Below, piece after piece: positions 16,641 to 23,515 of a stretch of 64,000 bases of DNA (positions within the stretch are counted from its first letter, which is position 1; every line of letters begins with the position of its first letter). The stretch lies in assembly GCF_001983955.1 (NCBI RefSeq), contig NZ_CP019562.1, positions 434,001 to 498,000 on the forward strand, read 5' to 3'. Source of the DNA: Streptococcus oralis (GTDB lineage: Bacteria > Bacillota > Bacilli > Lactobacillales > Streptococcaceae). The position numbers and the translations under genes are program-made. The notes below the pieces were generated by a model that was given only the letters and a program-made list of their open reading frames with translations, did not search any database and was not told the origin of the DNA.

Positions 16641-17718
16641 TAAAATTATTGAATACAAAGACCTGATTGCTTTTCATCCAGGTCAGTATGTTGAAGAGTT
16701 GATTGAAGATTATAACGTAACGCAGAAAGAATTTGCGGAGCGTCTAGGAGTTTCCGCAAAGACTATCAGCAAGCTGGTCAATGCAGAGGAGTCCATTAGT
16801 AAGGAAACGGCTCATAAGTTAGCCAAGCTAAGCGGAGTTTCTATGCAGACTTGGCTCAATCTTCAAAATGCTTATGATGTAAAAGTTGCAGAGATTGTAG
16901 AACAGAAAGAGCTAGAAGAAGGTAGCGAGAAAGAAATCTGTGAGATGATAGATTTCAAGTATTTTAAGGAAGAAGGCTACGTTCCAGACAAACGCTATAG
17001 CTTGAAGGAAAAGATTATTGAGCTTCGCAAGATTTTAGGTGTGGCAAGTTTAGAAAACCTTATAACTTTTAACCATTTAGTCAGCTATCGGAATACGCGT
17101 GAGTTTACAACTAAAAGTATAGTAAACTCTAATATCATGCTGGAGTTGGCATCTAAAAAAGCACGTGATACAACAACTACCAAGCTCAATCGTAGAAAGC
17201 TAGAGAGAAGCTTGCCTGCCTTGAGAGAGTTGACCAGACAGGACCCAGAAGCCTTTCCTCAACGCTTGTACGATATCTTGTTAGACTGTGGTATTGTTTT
17301 AGTTGGTCTACCTGCGTTACCAAATGCTAATCTGAATGGAGCGACTAAAAAATTCAGTAATGGTAGTGCCTTGCTTTTACTCACGGATCGAAACAAAGCG
17401 TCAGACATTTTCTGGTTCTCACTATTTCATGAGATTGGACACATTCTGGAGAATGATTTTTCATCTGATGAAGGAAACAGTGAGTCCTATCTTCGTTCTG
17501 AGGAACAGGCAGACCAGTTTGCAAAAGATCTATTGATTAGACCAGGAGACTATCAAGCTTTTGTCAAAAAAGGAAACTTTGCGAAGTCTGATATTCTTCG
17601 CTTTTCTGAGGAGATAGATATTCATCCGAGCGTTGTTTTAGGCAGATTACAAAATGAGGGTATTCTAGGTTTTGACCGTTTCAGAGAACTAAAAGAAAAT
17701 TATTACTTTGTTTCCTAA
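16633..17718 (+). CDS. higA: HigA-type antitoxin fused to an ImmA/IrrE-like metallopeptidase
   Basis: 361 residues, far longer than a plain HigA antitoxin (about 100). Residues 1-90 are an HTH_3/HigA domain (VTQKEFAERLGVSAKTISKLVNAEESISKETAHKLAKL, then MQTWLNLQ). The C-terminal part holds a zinc-peptidase motif FHEIGHIL with a downstream EEQADQFA that supplies the third ligand, as in the M78 ImmA/IrrE family. Start ATG 16633 overlaps higB by 8 bases and has GAGGAGG upstream. The likely role is repression of its own promoter and neutralisation of HigB. The peptidase may cleave the antitoxin or another repressor in response to stress; that is inference from ImmA. Confidence 0.85.
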   Translation: MSNKIIEYKDLIAFHPGQYVEELIEDYNVTQKEFAERLGVSAKTISKLVNAEESISKETAHKLAKLSGVSMQTWLNLQNAYDVKVAEIVEQKELEEGSEKEICEMIDFKYFKEEGYVPDKRYSLKEKIIELRKILGVASLENLITFNHLVSYRNTREFTTKSIVNSNIMLELASKKARDTTTTKLNRRKLERSLPALRELTRQDPEAFPQRLYDILLDCGIVLVGLPALPNANLNGATKKFSNGSALLLLTDRNKASDIFWFSLFHEIGHILENDFSSDEGNSESYLRSEEQADQFAKDLLIRPGDYQAFVKKGNFAKSDILRFSEEIDIHPSVVLGRLQNEGILGFDRFRELKENYYFVS

Positions 17719-17827
17719 GTGTCAGGAAACTTTAGAAGAAGAAAAAAGATTCATACAGTCAGTCATGTGAAGCTCATAATTCGCTCATTTTTTAGATACA
17801 ACTTTGTTTCCATATTTCCTGGAAACT
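17705..17827. promoter_or_regulatory. Pair of matching inverted-repeat sites, 96 bp apart
   Basis: ACTTTGTTTCC-N9-GGAAACT occurs at 17705-17731 and again at 17801-17827 with the same 9-base spacing but different spacer bases. The first overlaps the end of the HigA/ImmA gene, the second lies 21 bases before the DUF1722 start. The conserved arms with variable centre look like a dimeric regulator site; the regulator is unknown. Confidence 0.5.
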
Positions 17828-17847
17828 GATAGATAACAAGGAGAAAC

Positions 17848-18252
17848 ATGGAACAAATTAACCAAAAATCCCAGTGTCAGCAACTCTGGGCTAGGAACAA
17901 ATACCTCGTTTTGAGCCATTCCAGCAATATTTATAATGAAATTCGCCAATATCTCAAGAATGAACAGGTGGAGGTAAGTCATGTTCAGGAACTGATCGAC
18001 CGTGCCTGTCAAATCCCTGAGCATAGGGGTCAGGTTTGCAATGCCTTTCAGCATATTTGGGGTTATTTCAAAAAGAAAGCGACAGATGTTGAGCGCAAAG
18101 ACTATATGCTCTTGCTGGATCGCTACCGCTTTGGTCAAGCTTCTAAGCAAGATTTGATTGCTAAGACTCGAGAGTTACTTGATCGCTATCCCAATACCTA
18201 CTTGCAACATTCGACTTTACTGAAAGGAGACACCCATGAGACTTTGGCATGA
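17848..18252 (+). CDS. DUF1722 (YbgA-like) protein
   Basis: 134-residue soluble protein. The pattern LWARNKYLVLSHSSNIYNEIRQYL, then AFQHIWGYFKKKATDVERKDYMLLLDRYRFGQASKQDLIAKTRELLDRYPNTYLQHSTLL matches the DUF1722/YbgA domain, a small helical domain of unknown function that in Proteobacteria sits next to photolyase. AAGGAGAAAC precedes ATG. Its last 17 bases overlap the following glycosylase-like gene. A DNA-repair link is inferred from both neighbours. Confidence 0.8.
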   Translation: MEQINQKSQCQQLWARNKYLVLSHSSNIYNEIRQYLKNEQVEVSHVQELIDRACQIPEHRGQVCNAFQHIWGYFKKKATDVERKDYMLLLDRYRFGQASKQDLIAKTRELLDRYPNTYLQHSTLLKGDTHETLA

Positions 18253-18601
18253 GGCTTTGATTTCACAACTTCCCCGTCCGCAACTTTTGGGGCAACATAG
18301 AGAGTGTTGCGCCCTGCGTGGTAATGGCTGGGGCAAAAAGCATGCGACGGTTGATTATGTCTTTACTCACTCGCCCTATCGTCTCTATGCCTATCATCGC
18401 TTGATCATGGAGGAGATGGCTAACCGTGACTATAATGTCAGTCCAGAATGGCTAGACAAGAACTACCGTGGTAAGACTTGCCCTCCTTATCAAGATTTAG
18501 CAGAGGAGAAGCTAGGCAAGCCCATCTATAGTGAGCATGATGCAGGATACTATGAGGAATGTCTGGCTAATCTCCGAGAGAAAGGCATTGAGTTGGTGTA
18601 A
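18236..18601 (+). CDS. TIGR02328-family protein, pyrimidine-dimer DNA glycosylase-like
   Basis: 121-residue protein that matches the small TIGR02328 family, related to pyrimidine-dimer DNA glycosylase (endonuclease V type). The conserved opening MRLWHEALISQLPRPQLLGQ and HRECCALRGNGWGKKHATVDYVF are clear, as is the later HRLIMEEM. The family is named from homology; direct activity in streptococci is not established from the sequence. It starts inside the end of the DUF1722 gene with AAGGAGA upstream, so the two are translationally coupled. A terminator follows. Confidence 0.82.
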   Translation: MRLWHEALISQLPRPQLLGQHRECCALRGNGWGKKHATVDYVFTHSPYRLYAYHRLIMEEMANRDYNVSPEWLDKNYRGKTCPPYQDLAEEKLGKPIYSEHDAGYYEECLANLREKGIELV

Positions 18602-18660
18602 GAGTCAGGAATAGCTCCACATTATAACTCTTCTCGTAATTTTTTCGAATAATAAAAATG

Positions 18661-18693
18661 AGACCTTTAGAATGATTCTAAGGTCTTCTTTTT
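18661..18693 (+). terminator. Terminator after the TIGR02328 gene
   Basis: AGACC-T-TTAGAA and TTCTAAGGTCT form a stem with one bulged base around TGA, followed by TCTTTTT. Confidence 0.85.
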
Positions 18694-18757
18694 ATGAGTA
18701 TTAGGATTTACTTTTAATAACTTTTAAGTTATAATTGAATTAGAAAGAGGTTGCTTG

Positions 18758-19123
18758 GTGCATACAATTTACTTCTATAAGGACAAAAATGGAAATGAGC
18801 CAGTCTTAGATTATATGAGAGAATTGGCTAGAAAGAAGAGTAAGGATAGTCGCATCAAACTCAATAAACTAAACGACTATATCGAGTTGCTTAGTCAGCA
18901 TGGGACTAGAGCTGGTGAACTCTATATCAAACATTTGGAAGATGAGATTTGGGAACTAAGACCTCTGAGGGATAGGATTTTATTTGTAGCGTGGCTTGAT
19001 GGGAGTTTTGTTCTCTTACATCATTTTGTCAAAAAGACTCAGAAAACTCCTAGGAGAGAGATTGATAAAGCCAAGCGTGAACTGAAGGACTTAAAAGAAA
19101 GAGGGTTAAGTGATGAAGAATAG
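18758..19123 (+). CDS. RelE/Gp49-like (HigB-type) toxin, GTG start
   Basis: About 121 residues of the phage-derived Gp49-like/RelE toxin family ([24 protein letters not shown]..., [39 protein letters not shown]). The [14 protein letters not shown] strand pair and the [11 protein letters not shown] motif are hallmarks. GTG 18758 has AGAGG seven bases upstream; TTG 18755 is also possible. The last 11 bases overlap the antitoxin gene. This is a second toxin-first module, of a different subfamily from the one at 16302. Confidence 0.85.
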   Translation: MHTIYFYKDKNGNEPVLDYMRELARKKSKDSRIKLNKLNDYIELLSQHGTRAGELYIKHLEDEIWELRPLRDRILFVAWLDGSFVLLHHFVKKTQKTPRREIDKAKRELKDLKERGLSDEE

Positions 19124-19406
19124 TGCTATTGGGAGTAATTGGAAAGATGTCCGCTCTGAACTCTTCACCAAGGAGGAAATCCTTGAAAGTGATATGCGAG
19201 TGGCTATCATGAGTGAGTTGATTGAAGCCAGACACGAGCAAGGTATCAGTCAGAAAAAGCTAGAGGAACTCAGTGGAGTGAGCCAGCCTGTCATAGCTAG
19301 GATGGAGACAGGAAAGACTAGTCCTCAGTTGGATACGGTCTTAAAAGTCTTAGCCAGTTTAGGAAAGACACTAGCAGTCGTCCCACTTGAACAGGAAAAA
19401 AATTGA
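19113..19406 (+). CDS. XRE-family (HigA-type) antitoxin
   Basis: 97-residue protein with one helix-turn-helix in its C-terminal half ([57 protein letters not shown]). Unlike the antitoxin at 16633 it has no peptidase domain. ATG 19113 follows AGAGGGTT inside the toxin gene; GTG 19110 is an alternative. It should neutralise the toxin encoded at 18758 and repress the shared promoter. Confidence 0.87.
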   Translation: MKNSAIGSNWKDVRSELFTKEEILESDMRVAIMSELIEARHEQGISQKKLEELSGVSQPVIARMETGKTSPQLDTVLKVLASLGKTLAVVPLEQEKN

Positions 19407-19658
19407 TAGAGATGAGATTACTTGGTTGGCTAAAATCATCCACTGGATAATTTTACCTCCCGTCCGCACTTTTTCAGGGAAATATCAGAATTAGAAAAGA
19501 AAACCAACCTATAGTCTTTTCTAATAACAAGCCATAGTCACTGATGAGAATCGTCAATAGCTCGTTTGAGCATTTCAACTAAAATACAGCAATAAAACAA
19601 GCAATACAAAGGATTTGAGACACTGGTCTCAAGTCTTTTTCTTTTGTTCGAAAAAGCG
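19407..19658. other. Gene-free stretch with inverted repeats before metE
   Basis: No convincing gene. It holds a perfect 11-bp inverted repeat ATTAGAAAAGA/TCTTTTCTAAT (19490-19500, 19515-19525) and a terminator-like hairpin at 19614-19641. Together they could delimit a small RNA or be the decayed end of the accessory block. Confidence 0.4.
19614..19641 (+). terminator. Rho-independent terminator upstream of metE
   Basis: TTGAGAC, ACTG loop, GTCTCAA, then GTCTTTTTC. The stem is perfect. It lies over 200 bases after the second antitoxin gene and before the MET-box, so it isolates metE from the accessory block or ends a small transcript. Confidence 0.75.
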
Positions 19659-19678
19659 ATATAGTTTCAAACTATATC
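19658..19678 (+). promoter_or_regulatory. MET-box (MetR/MtaR-type LysR binding site) of metE-metF
   Basis: A perfect palindrome with arms GATATAGTTT and AAACTATATC around a central C. It matches the TATAGTTTnAAACTATA motif described for streptococcal MetR/MtaR regulators of methionine genes. It lies about 40 bp upstream of the likely -10, the position for LysR-type activation. Confidence 0.8.
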
Positions 19679-19718
19679 AAAGCCTAATTATTTACAATTA
19701 TACAGACAGTTTCTTTTC

Positions 19719-19727
19719 TGTTAAGAT
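19719..19727 (+). promoter_or_regulatory. Extended -10 promoter of metE
   Basis: TG-T-TAAGAT, with TATACA (19699-19704) 17 bp upstream as a weak -35. A weak -35 next to a MET-box is consistent with an activator-dependent promoter. Confidence 0.55.
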
Positions 19728-19758
19728 AGTTTCAACAACAAATTTTGGAGGACACATC

Positions 19759-22008
19759 ATGTCAACTACGATCATCGGTTTCCCTCGTTTGGGTGAATTC
19801 CGCGAATTGAAATTTACAACTGAAAAATACTTTAGAAAAGAAATCTCAGAAGAAGAACTCTTGGCAGCAGCTAAAGAATTGCGTGCGAAACACTGGAACA
19901 TTGTCAAAGAAAAAGGAATCACTGAAATCCCATCAAATGACTTTTCTCACTATGACAACTTCCTAGATGCAGCTTTCCTTTTCAATGTGGTGCCTGCTTC
20001 AGTTCAAAACTTGGACTTGTCTGACCTTGAGCGCTACTTTGCTTTGGGTCGTGGTTACCAAGGTGAAAAAGGGGACGTGCGTGCCCTTCCGATGAAGAAA
20101 TGGTTCAACACCAACTACCACTACATCGTGCCTAAATTTGAAAAAGATACTCAAGTAAAATTGGCAGGTCACAAGATCTTTGATGAGTTTCAAGAAGCCA
20201 AAGAACTTGGATTGAACACTCGTCCTGTTCTTGTAGGTCCATTCACTTTCCTTCAATTGTCAGACTTTGAAGAAGGCGTGAAAGCAGAAGACTTCGTAGA
20301 CAGCTTAGTAGCTGCTTACCAAGAAGTTTTTGCTAAATTGGCTGAACTTGGTGCGACTCGCATCCAACTCGACGAAGCGGCTCTTGTCAAAGACTTGACA
20401 GCTGAAGAAAAAGCTCTCTTCTTGAACCTCTACAACAAACTCTTGGCTGACAAGAAAGGTCTTGAAGTCTTGCTTCAAACTTACTTCGGAGACGTTCGTG
20501 ACGTTTATGCTGACCTTGTGAAATTGCCAGTAGATGCGATCGGTCTTGACTTCGTTGAAGGTAAGAAAACTCTTGAACTTGTTAAAGGTGGCTTCCCAGC
20601 TGACAAGACTCTCTATGCAGGTATTGTCAATGGTAAGAACATTTGGCGTAACAACTATGAAAAGAGCTTGGCTGTTCTTGAGCAAATCCCAGCTGAAAAC
20701 ATCGTATTGACAAGCTCATGCTCACTTCTTCATGTGCCATTTACAACTGCTAATGAAGAATTTGAACCAGCTATCTTGAACCACTTTGCCTTTGCAGTTG
20801 AAAAATTGGATGAAATCCGTGACTTGGATGCTATCCGCAACGGTCAAGGTGCAGAAGCTCTTGCAGCTAACAAAGAACTCTTTGCGACTGAACGTGTCGG
20901 AGCAAATGCGGAACTTCGTGCGCGTATCGCTGGATTGACTGACGCAGACTACACTCGTTTGCCAGCTTTTGCTGAACGTGAAGCTATCCAAGAAGAAGCT
21001 TTCAAACTTCCAGCACTTCCAACAACAACCATCGGTTCATTCCCTCAAACTAAGGAAGTTCGTGCCAAACGTTTGGCCTTCCGTAAGGGTGAATTGTCAC
21101 AAGAAGAGTACGACGCCTTCCTTGCTGAAACTATCGACGAATGGATCAAATGGCAAGAAGAAGTTGGATTTGACGTGCTTGTACACGGTGAGTTCGAGCG
21201 TAACGACATGGTTGAGTACTTCGGTCAAAACTTGTCAGGTTACCTCTTCTCTAAGAATGGTTGGGTACAATCTTACGGTATGCGTGGGGTGAAACCGCCA
21301 ATCATCTGGGGTGACGTCACTCGTCTTAACCCAATCACTGTCAAATGGTCTAGCTATGCTCAAAGCCGTACAGACAAACCTGTCAAAGGTATGTTGACTG
21401 GACCGGTTACCATCCTCAACTGGTCATTCCCACGTGAAGACATCTCTATCAAGGACTCAACTCTTCAAATCGCCCTTGCTATCAAGGATGAAGTTCTTGA
21501 CCTTGAAGCTGCTGGTGTGAAAATCATCCAAATCGACGAGGCTGCTCTTCGTGAGAAATTGCCACTCCGTCGTAGCGACTGGTACGAAGACTACCTTGAC
21601 TGGGCTATTCCAGCCTTCCGCTTGGTACACTCTACAGTAGCGCCAGATACTCAAATCCACACTCACATGTGTTACTCAGAATTTACAGATATCATCCCAG
21701 CCATCGACAACATGGATGCGGACGTTATTTCCTTTGAAGCAAGCCGTTCAAATCTTGAAATCTTGGACGAACTCAAAGCAAAAAACTTCCAAACAGAAGT
21801 GGGACCTGGGGTTTACGATATCCACTCTCCTCGTGTGCCAAATGAAGGCGAAATCGACCACACAATTGATGCTATTCTTGCCAAAGTACCAAGCAAGAAA
21901 GTTTGGATCAACCCTGACTGTGGTTTGAAAACACGTGGTATTCCAGAAACAAAAGAAAGCTTGATCCGCCTTGTCGAAGCAGCAAAAGCTGCGCGTGAGA
22001 AATTGTAA
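19759..22008 (+). CDS. metE: Cobalamin-independent methionine synthase
   Basis: Transfers the methyl group of 5-methyltetrahydrofolate (triglutamate form) to homocysteine, giving methionine. 749 residues, normal for MetE. The start ATG 19759 ([19 protein letters not shown]) has TTGGAGG upstream; the open frame continues further upstream without a credible start. The two-barrel structure is reflected in the repeated TTIGSFP segments. Zinc and catalytic ligands are visible in HTHMCYSEF and in NPDCGLKTR near the C-terminus. It is followed by metF, which makes its methyl donor, and is preceded by a MET-box. Confidence 0.97.
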   Translation: MSTTIIGFPRLGEFRELKFTTEKYFRKEISEEELLAAAKELRAKHWNIVKEKGITEIPSNDFSHYDNFLDAAFLFNVVPASVQNLDLSDLERYFALGRGYQGEKGDVRALPMKKWFNTNYHYIVPKFEKDTQVKLAGHKIFDEFQEAKELGLNTRPVLVGPFTFLQLSDFEEGVKAEDFVDSLVAAYQEVFAKLAELGATRIQLDEAALVKDLTAEEKALFLNLYNKLLADKKGLEVLLQTYFGDVRDVYADLVKLPVDAIGLDFVEGKKTLELVKGGFPADKTLYAGIVNGKNIWRNNYEKSLAVLEQIPAENIVLTSSCSLLHVPFTTANEEFEPAILNHFAFAVEKLDEIRDLDAIRNGQGAEALAANKELFATERVGANAELRARIAGLTDADYTRLPAFAEREAIQEEAFKLPALPTTTIGSFPQTKEVRAKRLAFRKGELSQEEYDAFLAETIDEWIKWQEEVGFDVLVHGEFERNDMVEYFGQNLSGYLFSKNGWVQSYGMRGVKPPIIWGDVTRLNPITVKWSSYAQSRTDKPVKGMLTGPVTILNWSFPREDISIKDSTLQIALAIKDEVLDLEAAGVKIIQIDEAALREKLPLRRSDWYEDYLDWAIPAFRLVHSTVAPDTQIHTHMCYSEFTDIIPAIDNMDADVISFEASRSNLEILDELKAKNFQTEVGPGVYDIHSPRVPNEGEIDHTIDAILAKVPSKKVWINPDCGLKTRGIPETKESLIRLVEAAKAAREKL

Positions 22009-22068
22009 GAACCCATTTCTCCCTACACGGTTGATCAGTAAGAAATCAACTAGAAAAGGTTAATATAT

Positions 22069-22935
22069 ATGTCACGCCAAACACCGTCACTTTCATTTGA
22101 AGTGTTCCCTCCAAACCCAGCTGTGTGTAATGATAAAATTATTTCAGCTTTGCAGGATATGCGGGAGCTAACACCGCACTTTATCAGTGTGACTGCCAGC
22201 AATAATAAATTTAATATCAAGGAAACAACGGTTCGTTTGGCTGACTTTATCCAGAATGACTTGGCGATTCCAACCATTGCCCACTTGCCAGCCATCTATC
22301 TGACTAAGGAAAAGGTTGCTGAAACCATTGCAGACTTGGATAAGGTTGGGGTACAGAAAATCTTGGCCTTGCGTGGGGACATTATCCCTGATGTGGAACC
22401 ACAAAAGGATTTCCGCTACGCAACGGATTTGATCGAGTTCATCAAGGAACAAGCCTCTCACTTTGATATTATTGGCGCTTGTTATCCTGAAGGGCATCCT
22501 GACTCGCCAAACCAGATCTCAGATATTCAAAATCTCAAGAAGAAAGTGGATGCAGGCTGTTCAAGCCTTGTAACGCAACTTTTCTTTGACAATGAGCGCT
22601 TCTACGATTTCCAAGACAAGTGTACCTTGGCAGGGATTGATGTTCCTATTCATGCGGGTATCATGCCTATTCTTAACCGTAATCAAGCGCTTCGTCTCTT
22701 GAAGACTTGTGAGAATATCCATCTTCCACGCAAATTTAAGGCTATCTTAGACAAGTATGAGCATGACCCTGAGTCGCTCAGAGCAGCAGGACTTGCCTAT
22801 GCAGTGGACCAGATCGTGGACTTGGTCACTCAGGATGTCGCAGGTGTGCATCTTTACACCATGAACAATGCTGAAACAGCAAAATACATCCACCAAGCAA
22901 CCCATGCCTTGTTTAACCATCAGTCTTTAGGATAA
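22069..22935 (+). CDS. metF: Methylenetetrahydrofolate reductase
   Basis: FAD enzyme that reduces 5,10-methylenetetrahydrofolate to the 5-methyl form used by MetE. 288 residues, normal length. SFEVFPPNP, SVTASNN, HLPAIYLTKE, ILALRGDIIPD and FDIIGACYPEGHP are characteristic. It lies 60 bp after metE with no separate promoter seen, so it is co-transcribed, and it ends in a terminator. Confidence 0.96.
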   Translation: MSRQTPSLSFEVFPPNPAVCNDKIISALQDMRELTPHFISVTASNNKFNIKETTVRLADFIQNDLAIPTIAHLPAIYLTKEKVAETIADLDKVGVQKILALRGDIIPDVEPQKDFRYATDLIEFIKEQASHFDIIGACYPEGHPDSPNQISDIQNLKKKVDAGCSSLVTQLFFDNERFYDFQDKCTLAGIDVPIHAGIMPILNRNQALRLLKTCENIHLPRKFKAILDKYEHDPESLRAAGLAYAVDQIVDLVTQDVAGVHLYTMNNAETAKYIHQATHALFNHQSLG

Positions 22936-22944
22936 TAAAAAGCA

Positions 22945-22982
22945 AACCATTCTTCTCAGGTGAGGGGAATGGTTCCTTTTTA
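22945..22982 (+). terminator. Terminator after metF
   Basis: AACCATTC (22945-22952) pairs with GAATGGTT (22967-22974); CCTTTTTAA follows. Confidence 0.85.
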
Positions 22983-23013
22983 ATAGAAAAGCCCGCACTT
23001 TTTAAGAAAAATA

Positions 23014-23022
23014 TGATAAAAT
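23014..23022 (+). promoter_or_regulatory. Extended -10 promoter, distal pnp or small-RNA promoter
   Basis: TG-A-TAAAAT, about 490 bases before pnp. Transcription from here would produce a long leader containing the hairpins described at 23138-23445. No strong -35. Confidence 0.5.
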
Positions 23023-23137
23023 AGACTCTGTACGTACTTGATACAAAGATGAGGGTATAAAAGTTTTAAAGGCTTTGTCGATTCTCAATTTTATGATAGA
23101 AATTTTTTCATAATTTGTTCTTTTCAGTATTTAGTTT

Positions 23138-23445
23138 GAGCGACACGAACGAGTCAAATCGATGTTATTTGACGAGAGAGTTAGTAAAGCATTTAGCTAA
23201 TCGTCTAATAGCAATTAGCGTGAAAGGATTAGATGCTTTAGCATCAAACCTTTCTAATGATTTGTAGCTAGATAGTTGAACACGGGCTAAATCCCTAGTG
23301 AAAAAGATAGATTTCCTGGTGTGCATCGCACACTGCGTCAATTTATGCTATCATGAGTAATTGAACTCGGCCGAAAAGCTGTGTAAAAAAGATAATCTGT
23401 CTTGTCTTCATCGAAGACTTCGCCAGTTTCCTATTTTTACTTTGC
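23138..23445 (+). ncRNA. Structured non-coding region upstream of pnp with a tandem 85-nt element
   Basis: No gene in this stretch. Successive hairpins are visible: GTCAAAT/ATTTGAC at about 23155-23175; GCTAAT/ATTAGC at about 23200-23221; and GAAAGG plus GATGC-TTTA-GCATC plus CCTTTC at about 23222-23254. Two imperfect copies of an 85-nt unit follow, starting with TTGAAC at 23276 and 23361. In the same place each copy carries a hairpin with the loop ATC: GTGTGC/GCACAC (23319-23333) and GTCTTC/GAAGAC (23404-23418). Two stem pairs differ between copies and both are compensated. It may be a 5' leader of pnp, a separate small RNA, or a dispersed streptococcal repeat; which one is not decided by sequence. 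Confidence 0.5.
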
Positions 23446-23464
23446 TTTTGACGTCCTTGGTATC

Positions 23465-23491
23465 TTGATCTTTGTAGGCAAGGCGTATAAT
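23465..23491 (+). promoter_or_regulatory. Proximal pnp promoter candidate
   Basis: TTGATC (23465-23470) and TATAAT (23486-23491) with a short 15-bp spacer, 24 bases before the pnp ATG. If used, the messenger would have almost no leader and the structured region upstream would be outside it. Confidence 0.45.
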
Positions 23492-23515
23492 TTCATCAAT
23501 CCAAAGGGGATTAAA

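Noticed and set aside
22983..23515. Coding continuation upstream of pnp (frame open from 23402)
   Set aside because: The upstream frame has no ribosome binding site and includes the promoter and hairpin region; conserved PNPase begins at 23516.
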